The notes: generated from the letters alone by a model not told the origin. A DNA stretch of 64,000 nt from an uncultured Methanospirillum sp. (GCF_963668475.1 NZ_OY764544.1:2790001-2854000), one strand, 5' to 3'. Counted from the first letter of the stretch, positions 43,793 to 53,880 are shown. Program-made: numbers and translations.

Positions 43793-45055
43793 TCATCCGG
43801 TGAAAAAAATGTTAGCAGGCCCTTCTTTTCTTCTGATGAGGGGTCGTGCAAGGTGTCTGCGGGCTGATGGTGGAACCTCGTACCAGCCGGGGAGGATCTC
43901 CCGTCTGTGTGTCACTATTTCTGGTTCATGGGCTTTTTCTCCGCACTTTCTGCATTTGTACCCCTTCCCTGTTCCAGCGCTGGTCATCTGTTTATGACAG
44001 GTCTTGCAGTACGGTGCAGTCCTGCGTTCATCTCTCTCACTGGAACAGAGACAGAATTTCTCAAGGTTTAGTGTGCTGTTCAGGTATGATCCGACTGCGA
44101 TGATCTGATCTCCCGGAATGAGGAGTCTGATCTGCTGTCTGAATGTTTTTGTGGGTTCAAATGCCATACAGGTGAGTTCTGCTCCCTCATCCCCGATGAC
44201 CAGACTGACATGCCCCCCGGTCCCGGTGACCGGCTGTTTCAGAACCGTTCCATTCACCCGGTATGAGGATCCTTCTTCCAATGATCCGATCGTTCCGGTG
44301 ACCAGATGTGCATCGGTTCCCTGGTTTGTGAGCCAGATCTGCCCCCATGGGTATGACTCTGATCTGATGCATGATGCTGCACGTGCTACGGCGAATGGTG
44401 AATCTCCCCTTATTCCATAGAGGACCGGGTCAGAAGAATGCGGTACACAGACGACAGAGTTCTGTATCCAGTCAACGGTGTCCCATGTATGCGGGGTCGT
44501 CACCGCTTCTGAAGTGAAGAGACTTTCAGGATCGACCTCACGGGGAGTTGTCCATCGTGACTCGTCCCGGTACGCCAGAAACTCCCAGGTGTGGTCCGGA
44601 AGAACAGAGGCGATTGCAGCTGCAGCTCCGATGAGTCCCCGGCCGAGTTTAAACCCCTTCCATACCCTGGCATGTTTTGTGAGTAGTTCCTCAACTTCAG
44701 AGATGGTGCAGATAGAAGTGACTGCCTTAAAATAAAAATCCGGGGGTAATTGCTCATCTGCTACTACCACACCGGGGTGTGTCTTTTCACACCTGAAGTC
44801 TGCATAGGCGTGGACGAGAGTACAGGCATGTGCAAATGCCACATCCGGATCTCCAGAGGCCCTGATGGCGATTGCAGCATTCCCCCGTGTCCGGAATGGG
44901 ATTGTCGGGTTCAACCTGATGAGGCGTGCTTCTTTTACTAAAAACCCTACTGCACGAAGATCTCTGATGAGCCTGGCTCCAAGCCAGGTTGTGCACATCC
45001 CCTCTGCTGAATCGGTGTCGTCAAGACCGATCCAGAATTCTTTTTTGCTCAGCAC
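43793..45055 (-). CDS. tiaS: tRNA(Ile2) agmatinylcytidine synthetase
   Basis: The 420-residue enzyme joins agmatine to C34 of tRNA-Ile(CAU) with ATP to make agmatidine, which lets the anticodon read AUA. It has IGLDDTDSAEGMCTTWLGA at the N-terminus, RLNPTIPFRTRGNAAIAI, WKGFKLGRGLIGAAAAIAS, an OB-fold region and a C-terminal zinc ribbon (CKTCHKQM, KCRKCGEKA). Essential archaeal function; complete length. Confidence 0.95.
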   Translation of the reverse strand: MLSKKEFWIGLDDTDSAEGMCTTWLGARLIRDLRAVGFLVKEARLIRLNPTIPFRTRGNAAIAIRASGDPDVAFAHACTLVHAYADFRCEKTHPGVVVADEQLPPDFYFKAVTSICTISEVEELLTKHARVWKGFKLGRGLIGAAAAIASVLPDHTWEFLAYRDESRWTTPREVDPESLFTSEAVTTPHTWDTVDWIQNSVVCVPHSSDPVLYGIRGDSPFAVARAASCIRSESYPWGQIWLTNQGTDAHLVTGTIGSLEEGSSYRVNGTVLKQPVTGTGGHVSLVIGDEGAELTCMAFEPTKTFRQQIRLLIPGDQIIAVGSYLNSTLNLEKFCLCSSERDERRTAPYCKTCHKQMTSAGTGKGYKCRKCGEKAHEPEIVTHRREILPGWYEVPPSARRHLARPLIRRKEGPANIFFTG

Positions 45056-45111
45056 CAGATCACCGTTTTAAAGAAAGAGGAGGATATCATCATGGCACCG
45101 GTATCTGAAGA

Positions 45112-46506
45112 TTACGAGAGACTACTTCGTTTGAAAATATATAGTCCGTTTTCTCTGTAAATGCATTTGTATGAGCGGGAAATCTCCTGAACCCGATCCA
45201 CGTATGACTTTGAGTTTACGAATTTTGTTAAAAAAACCACGTAATCTGCGTTATTGATCTGATCTTCATACAGGTACATTCTTTCTGAAAAGAATGGCAC
45301 CAGGTTTGCCTGGGTGGACACTGAAGCGTTACCCGGTATCTGCGAGACTCCTTTTATGAACCATTCTGAATCTGCATGCATATCCTCTGACGCCTCAAGA
45401 ATCGGGTTGATGGTTACTGCCGGGGAGTAGAGACAGCATGAGATGATACTGCTAACAAGGAGAGCGAGGAGAAGGATCTCAAAGAGATGATGTGTATTTC
45501 CTGCGACTTTTTTCTGAATCTTTTGAAGTGAGAAGATGGTTGCAAAGAAAAGTGGCACGATGAGTAAGGATGAGTATTGTGCCCCGATGTTGAAAAACCC
45601 TGATTGCGATAGAAAGATTTCAGCGAATGGAGGGATCGAGATCACCAGGATTTCTGGTGATAATAATGGCAGGAACAAGAGGGGTATGAATATTTCTATA
45701 AGATACACGATCCTGGGAATCAGGTCAAAATTGGAATCTGCACTAACCTGATAGTATTGTGAAATAAATGTTGTAGAGACCAGTTCGTGCATCGGGCTGA
45801 ACGCCGGCATTATCACAAAAAATGCAATGATAACCCAGATCGCGGATACGATAAGCAGGGTAAGATATGTGCGGAAACTATTCTGGTCCTGATTCCTGAA
45901 TAGATAAATCCCGTATAATGACGCAAAGAGGATGATCACTGCAACATCCTCCTTTATCATGAGGCATACCAGTCCCAGAATCAGGATTGCGATGTTTCTT
46001 TTGAATATACATGCATAGGCAAAAAAACCCAGAAGAAACGGCAGAAATGCGATCTCATGAAAATCAGTCAGGGTCACTCCGTGCAGGGCCGGGTACAGGA
46101 AATATACAAGCGAGAGTACAACAGCCCCCGACTCTCCGATGTATTTTTTTGCAGTGATATAAATCGGCACTGCACCAAGACCGAGAAGGATAGTCTGGAC
46201 AACCAGCAGTGTCTGTGTTTCTGGAAGTATTGTGTAAAGGGGGAGGAGAACTGCAAGTATCGGAGAGGTATGCACACCGAAATGGGATGTCACTCCGTTG
46301 TTGATCGAGTTTTCAAGTGAGTTGAAGAAGAACCTCCCTTCAAATGCTGTTGACCAGAGGGCCTGGCTGAATATCCCCAGGTCATGATTCATCTGAAAGG
46401 TGTTCATCTTGAGTATTGAGTACCAGGAGAAGAACAGAATATAGATTCCCAGGCACAATAGGAAGATAATGTCAAATCTTGTTACATTGACTGATGACGT
46501 TTTCAT
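45112..46506 (-). CDS. DUF2079 multi-pass membrane protein
   Basis: The 464-residue protein has about ten hydrophobic helices. It opens with IIFLLCLGIYILFFSWYSIL and the family motif MNHDLGIFSQALWSTAFEGRF, then GVTSHFGVHTSPILAVLLPL. DUF2079 proteins resemble GT-C glycosyltransferases; a role in surface glycan assembly is plausible but unproven. A short soluble C-terminus (residues ~400-464) follows the helices. Confidence 0.85.
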   Translation of the reverse strand: MKTSSVNVTRFDIIFLLCLGIYILFFSWYSILKMNTFQMNHDLGIFSQALWSTAFEGRFFFNSLENSINNGVTSHFGVHTSPILAVLLPLYTILPETQTLLVVQTILLGLGAVPIYITAKKYIGESGAVVLSLVYFLYPALHGVTLTDFHEIAFLPFLLGFFAYACIFKRNIAILILGLVCLMIKEDVAVIILFASLYGIYLFRNQDQNSFRTYLTLLIVSAIWVIIAFFVIMPAFSPMHELVSTTFISQYYQVSADSNFDLIPRIVYLIEIFIPLLFLPLLSPEILVISIPPFAEIFLSQSGFFNIGAQYSSLLIVPLFFATIFSLQKIQKKVAGNTHHLFEILLLALLVSSIISCCLYSPAVTINPILEASEDMHADSEWFIKGVSQIPGNASVSTQANLVPFFSERMYLYEDQINNADYVVFLTKFVNSKSYVDRVQEISRSYKCIYRENGLYIFKRSSLS

Positions 46507-46614
46507 ATCTTATAGTAAATACTAATATATCTTGGATTATTGAATAAACCTGTTCAATTCACCTGATACCATATTCTTATAACTGTTTTGGCCCAATACA
46601 GAGTAACTACAGGC

Positions 46615-47532
46615 ATGTCACAGGACCGTCTGCTCCAGAATGTCATCAGCGTGATGATGATGGCTGGCTATGATGTATCAGAACTCTTTGCAATGCGGCC
46701 GAAGAGTTTTGACCTCATCGCCAATAATGGCACTCAGATAGTTGTCCTGAAAGTAATTTCACATATAGACAGTATCAGCGAAGATAACGCACGTGATCTG
46801 GATCAGATCTCACGAAATCTCGGCGGCACTCCGCTTGTCGTCGGAGAACGGGCACGTGACGCTGAACTGGAACGTGGAGCGGTATATGTCAGGTACGGCA
46901 TATCTGCGATAAATTATGCCACCCTCCATGATTTCTTTGTTGACGGCTCGCCCCCTCTAATCTACGCCTCACCCGGTGGTCTCTATGTCAACATCAGCGG
47001 CGAAAAACTGCGTGAGCTGCGTGAGGTAAGCAACCTCTCACTCGGCGATCTCGGCCAGATGCTCGGAGTTTCCCGCCGGACCGTGGCAAAGTACGAGGCC
47101 GGGATGGGCACAACGATCGATATCGCCATCAGGATCGAAGAGACCTTTGACAGCGGAGTTGTCGAGCCGATCGATCTGCTGAGTTATTCACCTCATATTC
47201 CTCACGATTTCTCTCTCCCTGAAGAAGACATCCCTATCCAGCCGTTTATAGAGGAGATGGGGATGCACCTGCAGATGATGAACCGTGCGCCCTTCCAGGC
47301 CCTGATCAGGTATGAGGATCATACAATTCTCACCGGCTATGGCAGATCCCAGAAATTATCAAAAAGGGCCGGAATTATCGGCAATATCTCACAGGTAACC
47401 CGCTCCCATGCCATGTGCATCATGACTGACGATCAGCGCAAGCGCAGAATCGGCAAGACCCTGATGCTTGGCGAGGAGGACCTTCTCTCAATGGAAGAGG
47501 CGGATGATCTCCTCAATCTCATTCTGAACTGA
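46615..47532 (+). CDS. Archaeal HTH-type regulator (COG1395 type)
   Basis: From ATG 46615 (MSQDRLLQNVISVMMMAGY) the product is about 305 residues. An N-terminal nuclease-fold-like domain (FDLIANNGTQIVVLKVIS) is followed by a Cro/C1 HTH (LREVSNLSLGDLGQMLGVS, RRTVAKYEAG) and a C-terminal domain with a second basic segment. The family is widespread in Euryarchaeota with unknown targets. It ends just before the thermosome promoter. Confidence 0.88.
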   Translation: MSQDRLLQNVISVMMMAGYDVSELFAMRPKSFDLIANNGTQIVVLKVISHIDSISEDNARDLDQISRNLGGTPLVVGERARDAELERGAVYVRYGISAINYATLHDFFVDGSPPLIYASPGGLYVNISGEKLRELREVSNLSLGDLGQMLGVSRRTVAKYEAGMGTTIDIAIRIEETFDSGVVEPIDLLSYSPHIPHDFSLPEEDIPIQPFIEEMGMHLQMMNRAPFQALIRYEDHTILTGYGRSQKLSKRAGIIGNISQVTRSHAMCIMTDDQRKRRIGKTLMLGEEDLLSMEEADDLLNLILN

Positions 47533-47534
47533 AA

Positions 47535-47544
47535 TTTTTATATA
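47535..47544 (+). promoter_or_regulatory. TATA box of the thermosome gene
   Basis: TTTTTATATA starts two bases after the regulator stop codon and about 40 bases before the ATG at 47585. GGTGAT at 47574-47579 is the ribosome site. Spacing suits a short 5' leader. Confidence 0.6.
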
Positions 47545-47584
47545 GAACCACTAAACAACCTTATCCTACACGTGGTGATTCTGT

Positions 47585-49243
47585 ATGTCTACACAGCTTG
47601 GAGGACAACCAATTCTTATTCTTAAAGAAGGCAGTTCACGCACCCGCGGGCGAGATGCCCAGGGAATGAACATCGCCGCCGCAAAGGCGGTTGCCAACGC
47701 AGTCAGGACAACTCTTGGACCAAAGGGTATGGACAAGATGCTCGTGGACAGCATCGGTGATGTCGTTATCACAAACGATGGTGTCACGATCCTCAAAGAG
47801 ATGGACATCGAGCACCCGGCTGCAAAGATGATGGTCGAAGTTGCCAAGACCCAGGATGATGAGGTCGGCGACGGTACCACCACCGCAGTCGTAATTGCAG
47901 GTGAACTGCTCAAGCGCTCTGAAGATCTTCTGGAGCAGGATGTTCACCCAACCGTTATCGCTCACGGATACCGGATGGCAGCAGAGAAAGCGCAGGAACT
48001 TCTCAAAGGCTTTGCAATTGATGTCAAGCCAAAGGATGTAAAGATCCTCAAGAAGATTGCCGAGACTGCAATGACCGGAAAGGGTGCAGAAGCCTCAAAG
48101 GACAGCCTCTGTGATCTTATTGTCAAGGCAGTCACCATGGTCGCAGAGACCGATGGAACTGTTGACACCGAAAATATCAAGATCGAGAAGAAAGTCGGCG
48201 GGTCAATCGAAGACTCCGAGATCGTTCTCGGAATGGTCATTGACAAGGAGCGTGTCCACCCAGGTATGCCAAGCAGCATCACCAAGGCAAAGATTATGCT
48301 CCTGAACGCGGCAATCGAGTTCAAGAAGACCGAGGTTGACGCCGAGATCAACATCACCAGCCCTGACCAACTCCAGGCATTCCTCGATGAGGAAGAGCGG
48401 ATGATCAAGAGCATCACCGACAAGGTGATCAAGAGCGGTGCAAAGGTCGTCTTCTGCCAGAAGGGTATCGACGACATCGCACAGCACTACCTCTCAAAGG
48501 CAGGCATCCTTGCAGTCCGCCGTGTCAAGAAGAGTGACATGGAGAAACTTGCACGTGCAACCGGAGCAGCAATCGTCTCCAGCATCGATGCAATTTCAGA
48601 CTCCGAACTCGGGTTTGCAGGAATTGTTGAAGAGCGCAAGATCTCAGGCGAAGAGATGATCTTTGTCGAGGAGTGCAAGAACCCCAAGGCAGTCTCTATC
48701 ATCATCCGCGGTGGAACCGAGCACGTCGTTGCAGAACTTGAGCGTGCCTTCGAGGATGCAATCCGCGTAGTCGGCGTTGTCCTCGAGGACAAGAAGTGTG
48801 TAGCCGGTGGAGGAGCACCTGAAACCGAACTTTCACTCCGTCTCCGTGAGTACGCAGCAACCGTCGGTGGCCGTGCACAACTCGCAATCGAAGCATTTGC
48901 ATCAGCACTCGAGATCATCCCCCGCACTCTTGCAGAGAACGCAGGTCTTGATCCGATCGACATGCTGGTCGAGCTTCGTGCAGCACATGAGAAGGGTCAG
49001 AAGACCGTCGGTCTCAATGTCTTCGAGGCAAAGCCCTCAGACATGCAGAAGGAAGGAGTTGTCGAACCGCTGCGTGTCAAGACCCAGGCAATTGCCAGTG
49101 CTGCAGAAGCAGCAATTATGATCCTGAGAATTGACGACATCATCGCCTCTGCAAAGTCAGCAGGCCCGGCCATGCCACCAGGCGGCATGGATGAGATGGG
49201 CGGCATGGGCGGTATGGGTGGAATGGGCGGCATGGGGATGTAA
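47585..49243 (+). CDS. Thermosome subunit (group II chaperonin)
   Basis: The 552-residue subunit has all chaperonin motifs: [55 protein letters not shown], and the C-terminal ATP-contact DDIIASAK. It ends in a flexible Gly-Gly-Met repeat tail typical of chaperonins. It folds proteins in an ATP-driven double ring. It probably has its own strong promoter. Confidence 0.97.
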   Translation: MSTQLGGQPILILKEGSSRTRGRDAQGMNIAAAKAVANAVRTTLGPKGMDKMLVDSIGDVVITNDGVTILKEMDIEHPAAKMMVEVAKTQDDEVGDGTTTAVVIAGELLKRSEDLLEQDVHPTVIAHGYRMAAEKAQELLKGFAIDVKPKDVKILKKIAETAMTGKGAEASKDSLCDLIVKAVTMVAETDGTVDTENIKIEKKVGGSIEDSEIVLGMVIDKERVHPGMPSSITKAKIMLLNAAIEFKKTEVDAEINITSPDQLQAFLDEEERMIKSITDKVIKSGAKVVFCQKGIDDIAQHYLSKAGILAVRRVKKSDMEKLARATGAAIVSSIDAISDSELGFAGIVEERKISGEEMIFVEECKNPKAVSIIIRGGTEHVVAELERAFEDAIRVVGVVLEDKKCVAGGGAPETELSLRLREYAATVGGRAQLAIEAFASALEIIPRTLAENAGLDPIDMLVELRAAHEKGQKTVGLNVFEAKPSDMQKEGVVEPLRVKTQAIASAAEAAIMILRIDDIIASAKSAGPAMPPGGMDEMGGMGGMGGMGGMGM

Positions 49244-49318
49244 TTCCCCATACACCAACTATCCGGATTATTCCCAAAAATCAAGTATTCTTTTTTCGTT
49301 TCGAAGCTGAAAAAAAAG

Positions 49319-49828
49319 TTATTCTTGCCGAGTTCCTGAACTCTCGATCGTCTCTATCAGGATCTTCCTGACATCGATCCAGATGATCAGACGTTTCTTA
49401 CTCTCTACATCAGCCTCTTCAGTCTCGGTCCTGGTCCCGTCATCCTGAGAGAGTTTGATGATACCATGAACATAATCCGCGAGCTCTGCATTCACGCCTT
49501 TCACATTGGTATCGATGTCTTTATCCTCAACGGTAAGGACACTGTGGACCTCGTCAACAATCATCCCGACACTTGTATTCTCAAATGCGTCAGGGACCAG
49601 CACCATAATGTTCTGTTCTTCCCGCTCTTTTGCAGGTTTTATTCCCAGAAGATGGTGAATATTAATTATTGTTGTGATCTCACCACGCAGATTCAGAAGA
49701 CCTGTGACATGGCCGGGAGCTCGTGGGATTGGAGTTATGGGGAGCATCTCCACGATCTCACGTGCAATCTGTATATCCATGGCATATGATTCTCCCCCCA
49801 GATTGAACTCTAGAATATCGACAGCCAT
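49319..49828 (-). CDS. cheW: CheW-domain chemotaxis coupling protein
   Basis: From ATG 49828 (MAVDILEFNLGGESYAMDIQ) the product is about 169 residues. It has the CheW pattern VTGLLNLRGEITTIINIHHL, NIMVLVPDAFENTSVGMIVD and VHSVLTVEDKDID. CheW links receptors to the CheA kinase. An insertion rich in Glu/Thr (DDGTRTETEEADVESKK) near the C-terminus is unusual. It diverges from an MCP gene across 590 bases. Confidence 0.9.
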   Translation of the reverse strand: MAVDILEFNLGGESYAMDIQIAREIVEMLPITPIPRAPGHVTGLLNLRGEITTIINIHHLLGIKPAKEREEQNIMVLVPDAFENTSVGMIVDEVHSVLTVEDKDIDTNVKGVNAELADYVHGIIKLSQDDGTRTETEEADVESKKRLIIWIDVRKILIETIESSGTRQE

Positions 49829-50418
49829 CTTATAGTGAGTGAGTTTACCGTGAGAAGGTTTCAACCTTTGTGATCCGGGTGCATGGAAAAAAGCGTCTCT
49901 CCCATATATCAGGGAATGTGGAAAGGCAGGAGAAATAACACCTGCCTATATGTGTTCAAAACCCCCCGGATATCTCATGCCTGATATGTCCACAGAAGTT
50001 TCCCTGACAATTAAAAGATTTTTCCGTCCAATATATAATACTTTTTATTTTAATACAAAATATATCCAATTTTCACTCCCTGATACTAGATCCAGATGTT
50101 ATAATCATCTTTGAAGCCGCTTCGGGGAATTATCTTCTTCAGATTTCAAACTCTTTAAATCTTGGTTTTAATTAAAAAATATCCCTGAATTTTACCTTTG
50201 AACGAGATATTTACGAAAAAAGATATTTTCTCTGTATACCTGAAATCAGGATCTCCGTCTTCATATCGCGCAAAGCTTCCTCCTGAATACTTGATCAATA
50301 AGAAGGTGCCGCATCATCCACGCTTCCCGATAATAAAAAAAGTCTTTAACGTAAGTCGTGAGAGATTATTATTATTTGCGCTGCGAGAGTGTTGATAAAC
50401 GGTGACTCAGGGATAAAG
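49829..50418. other. A/T-rich intergenic region between cheW and MCP genes
   Basis: About 590 bases, very A/T-rich around 50010-50190 and near 50335-50380, where promoters for the divergent cheW and MCP genes could lie. An open frame at 50198-50395 has no ribosome site and no recognisable domain, so I do not call it. No RNA gene is seen. Confidence 0.4.
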
Positions 50419-52713
50419 ATGGCAATAGATCAATTGCGTGTCCTCTTGATAGAGGACAATGAGGATCATGCATTTCTGGTGATGCATGAACTAAAAAAAG
50501 GTGGATACACGACAGATCTCCTGAGACTGGATACACTGCAGTCTGTCCGTGAAGCATTTGACACCAAGGAGTGGGATGTTGTCCTCTGTGATTATTCACT
50601 CCCCGGGTTTACCGGTCTTGATGTTCTTCAGGAGTTCAACAAACGTGGTCTTGACATTCCTTTCATCATTATTTCCGGAGAGATCGGTGAGGATACTGCG
50701 GTCTCACTCATGAAGAGCGGTGCCCACGATTACATCTTTAAAGGTAACTTAAAGCCCCTGATCCCGGTCATTCAGCGTGAGATCCGTGAGTCCGAAAACC
50801 GGAAGAAGAGCAGGGAGAATGATCAACTCCGGGAGGCAGAGGCAAGAAAATACCGCGCAATGATAGATGCGGCGTATGATGGCATAACCCTCTTTGACAA
50901 AGACATTCTCGTGGAGTGCAACGCCACAACATCAGAGATATTTCTGATTCCTGGTGAAAAGATCCTCGGGAAGAGTCTGCGTGATCTCTCTCCTCCTACA
51001 CAACCGGATGGCACTGAATCGGTTTCCTTCTTCAGCAGGCACTATGACGATGCAGCCCGGGGGATTCCTCAAAGCTTTGAGTGTGTCCTCAACAGGGGCG
51101 ATGGTACTTCGTTTGATGCAGAAGTCACGCTCAAGGTTCTTGATCTTCCTGAAGGTCAGAGGACGCAGGCGACATTCAAGGATATCACAGAGCGCAAGCG
51201 TGTAGAACATGAGATGAAAGAGCAGATGGAGACAATCCGTGAGCTTCAGCAGCAGGAGATGACGATGATCAATCAGAATCCCCTTCCGCTCCTCCTCATG
51301 GATCTTAATCTGCGGATTCTCAAAGTGAATGAATCGTTTCTTCAGATGAGTGGTTATTCTGAGAGTAAACTCCTTTCAATGAGGGCTCATGACTTTAAAG
51401 TTCTTGAAAAGACAGGCATGGGTCTCAAGGAAGCCCTGAAGACAAAGAAAGCAGTTACCGGTCACCTTGTTGTTGAGTTCCCTGCAGGTGTTCATCATAT
51501 TGAACAGGATATCATCCCGCTTCTTGACAAGCATGAGCAGGTGGTCAGCGTGATGTCCACGTACAAGGATCGGACCGATGAGATCGGCAAGGAGAAAGAG
51601 ATCCAGCGGATGATCCAGGAGTCTAAAGACCATGCATCAGCACTGGACATCAGCGCAAAGGATCTTGCTGGTGCGTTTGAGAAAGTCTCAGCAGGAGATC
51701 TCACTGCTGACATCGTCATACGTGAGAGCGATCCCCTGGGTGTGGTCAAGAGTGATGCCGTCAAGACCGTAGAGGCCCTCCGGAATGCACTTCTTGAAGT
51801 GAACAGGGTATCTGGCGATGTTTCTGACACAATGCAGGAGATCAGCAAAGGATCTGAATCAATTGCAAAGGCAACCCTGCAGGTGGTCCAGACCGTTCAG
51901 CAGTCAGCCGAGACCGGGAAGGATCTCATAGCCCACATCGAGGATATCACGGATCAGATCTCCACCCTCTCCGCGTCAAATGAAGAGATCACCAGCACCT
52001 CACAGGAGATTCTCAGACATGCCCAGGATGTGACTGTGCGGGGAAGCGAGGCTCAGACCCTTGGAAACGAGGCGAACGACCGGATGGATGTTGTAAAGCG
52101 GATCGCCCAGGAGAGCGTTGAGGATATTGATGAACTCAACAACCAGATCCGTGAGATCAACAAGATCGTGAAGATGATCAATGACATCGCCGGTCAGATC
52201 AATCTGCTCGCCCTCAATGCTGCAATCGAGGCTGCCCGGGCAGGAGATGCAGGCCGTGGATTTGCTGTGGTTGCCGGTGAGGTCAAGAACCTTGCTGCAG
52301 ACGCCAGAAAAGCCACAGATCATATCTCTGATGTCATCAACGCCATCCAGCGGAGCAGTGAGAAGACATCAACCGCAATCCGTTCATCTCACTCCGAGAT
52401 TGCGCATGGGGTGGAGAGTGTGACCAAGACGATTGAGGCCCTCAATCAGATGGTGAATGGTGCTTCTGAAGTCACCCGTGATATGCGGGAGATCGTCAAG
52501 GCGATAGAGGATCAGGCAAACATCTCTACCTCGGTTGTGAACACGGCACAGGAAGGAATCAGACTGACCGGTGATAACCTGAAGCAGGTCGAAGAACTCT
52601 CAACCCTGGCTGAGCAGGTCAGTGCATCGGTAGAAGAGATCAACAGTGCGATCATGGAGGTCGGCGATCTCACCAGCGAACTGAAGAATGAGATTCATAA
52701 GTTCAAAGTGTAA
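50419..52713 (+). CDS. Soluble methyl-accepting chemotaxis protein with receiver and two PAS domains
   Basis: From ATG 50419 the product is about 764 residues without membrane segments. Order: CheY-like receiver (RVLLIEDNEDHAFLV, phospho-acceptor Asp in VVLCDYSLPG), PAS 1 (MIDAAYDGITLFDKD), PAS 2 (INQNPLPLLLMDLNLRI), a HAMP-like linker (VSAGDLTADIVIRESDPLG), and the MCP signalling domain with hairpin tip INLLALNAAIEAARAGDAGR. It would sense cytoplasmic signals and pass them through CheW, and the receiver offers extra phospho-input. Confidence 0.93.
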   Translation: MAIDQLRVLLIEDNEDHAFLVMHELKKGGYTTDLLRLDTLQSVREAFDTKEWDVVLCDYSLPGFTGLDVLQEFNKRGLDIPFIIISGEIGEDTAVSLMKSGAHDYIFKGNLKPLIPVIQREIRESENRKKSRENDQLREAEARKYRAMIDAAYDGITLFDKDILVECNATTSEIFLIPGEKILGKSLRDLSPPTQPDGTESVSFFSRHYDDAARGIPQSFECVLNRGDGTSFDAEVTLKVLDLPEGQRTQATFKDITERKRVEHEMKEQMETIRELQQQEMTMINQNPLPLLLMDLNLRILKVNESFLQMSGYSESKLLSMRAHDFKVLEKTGMGLKEALKTKKAVTGHLVVEFPAGVHHIEQDIIPLLDKHEQVVSVMSTYKDRTDEIGKEKEIQRMIQESKDHASALDISAKDLAGAFEKVSAGDLTADIVIRESDPLGVVKSDAVKTVEALRNALLEVNRVSGDVSDTMQEISKGSESIAKATLQVVQTVQQSAETGKDLIAHIEDITDQISTLSASNEEITSTSQEILRHAQDVTVRGSEAQTLGNEANDRMDVVKRIAQESVEDIDELNNQIREINKIVKMINDIAGQINLLALNAAIEAARAGDAGRGFAVVAGEVKNLAADARKATDHISDVINAIQRSSEKTSTAIRSSHSEIAHGVESVTKTIEALNQMVNGASEVTRDMREIVKAIEDQANISTSVVNTAQEGIRLTGDNLKQVEELSTLAEQVSASVEEINSAIMEVGDLTSELKNEIHKFKV

Positions 52714-52785
52714 CTTGTGGTCCTCACAATTTTTTTCGGGGTCCTCTTCGGTGACTACGCTATCTCGAAATTCCTATGAAAACAT

Positions 52786-52834
52786 TTCATCAGTCCTGGG
52801 TGGGGCCCCCAATGGGCACCATTGGGGTTTTTAA
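52786..52834 (+). repeat. Dispersed GGGGCCC-hairpin element, copy 3
   Basis: TTCATC, AGTCCT, GTGGGGCCCC, then CCCCAATG/CATTGGGG (52807-52827) and TTTTTA. It lies between convergent genes and overlaps the end of the CAP-domain gene. Here it could work as a terminator for the MCP gene. Confidence 0.65.
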
Positions 52835-53763
52835 AAGAAGTTCTGGGTGATGTAGTAACTTGTCCCGTCAAAGGAAGTCCCAAGTCCGATCACTCTGAAT
52901 TCTGGAAGCAGCAACGTTGTCTTATGGGATATACTGTTCATGAATGATTCTATTGCGACCTTTGCAACCTGATCCGGATCATCAGGATTGATCTTCCCGA
53001 ACTGGTAGACATCACCGATCGGAATCTTCACAATGTTCTCGCTTATCCCATAGAACTTCTGCCCGCTCGGGAGATACCGTGTCTGGTTATATCCGTGGCG
53101 GGTTGCCCGGTCGATCGGATTCTCGCCCGATGGGTTGACATGGTCAAAGAACTGGCGATCTGCCATGTCCTGACTCTGATCCTGTGCAACCACATCAAGT
53201 GCAGAATCCCGCGTTAACTCTGAAAGATTTCGTTTCGCCCGCTCTTCGTTTGTATAGTTCAGTACGAGGTCAGATATCCGTTCGTTGTACCAGTCTTGCG
53301 GGCGGGTATAGGTGTTGTTGATAGTGACCTGGTTGCCTGCGATGCTGTTGTCGCTCTCATTTACATCGTTGATGAGGGTAAACTTGATTGTGAGCAGGGC
53401 ACCTGCGTAATATTTTCCTGCAGGGATAGTGTCAGGTACTTTTCCGATAAGTCCGGTCTCAACAGACTTTCCCGGTCGTATGAATGAGACTTCAGTCTCG
53501 CCGATTGGGTAGTCAGCGGTTGTGATGTTCTTGTCTGTCGAAAGGTACAGCGTCACCGTATCAGTCATTGAGATCCTGGTGCCCTTGTTCATCACCGTGA
53601 ACCGGGTATACAGCGGGCTTCCCGGTGCGCCGGATGGAGCCGAGTGAAGATCAGTGATGGCAAGATCAAAGGTGGATGATTCATTCGTGGCGGCTGCCAC
53701 CGGTAATGAAATGGTGAGAAGAATGCTCAGGGAGATAAGAAACAGTCCGATTCTGAGTATCAT
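52831..53763 (-). CDS. Secreted CARDB plus CAP-domain protein
   Basis: The 310-residue protein has a signal peptide (MILRIGLFLISLSILLTISL), a CARDB-like Ig domain (about 30-145; FDLAITDLHSAPSGAPGSPL, TRFTVMNKGTR), and a CAP/SCP domain (about 160-310; YTNEERAKRNLSELTRD, FFDHVNPSGENPIDRA, YGISENI). The CAP His/Glu residues look intact. CARDB domains mediate surface adhesion; bacterial CAP domains are of unclear enzymatic role. Located outside the cell. Confidence 0.88.
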   Translation of the reverse strand: MILRIGLFLISLSILLTISLPVAAATNESSTFDLAITDLHSAPSGAPGSPLYTRFTVMNKGTRISMTDTVTLYLSTDKNITTADYPIGETEVSFIRPGKSVETGLIGKVPDTIPAGKYYAGALLTIKFTLINDVNESDNSIAGNQVTINNTYTRPQDWYNERISDLVLNYTNEERAKRNLSELTRDSALDVVAQDQSQDMADRQFFDHVNPSGENPIDRATRHGYNQTRYLPSGQKFYGISENIVKIPIGDVYQFGKINPDDPDQVAKVAIESFMNSISHKTTLLLPEFRVIGLGTSFDGTSYYITQNFF

Positions 53764-53880
53764 GATATATCACTCCCGCCACCGGTCTGGTGATCAGGCT
53801 AGTTAGAAAAGGTTCAGGTTAAGAGAATAATTAGTTCACGGTGAAGTTCTGCTTTCACAAGAGGCAGAGGCTGCCATCTG

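Noticed and set aside
49146..49240. Gly-Gly-Met repeats as a DNA repeat element
   Set aside because: They are the normal flexible C-terminal tail of a chaperonin subunit.
50198..50395. 65-codon open frame before the MCP gene
   Set aside because: No ribosome site, no signal or domain, and composition like the surrounding A/T-rich non-coding DNA.
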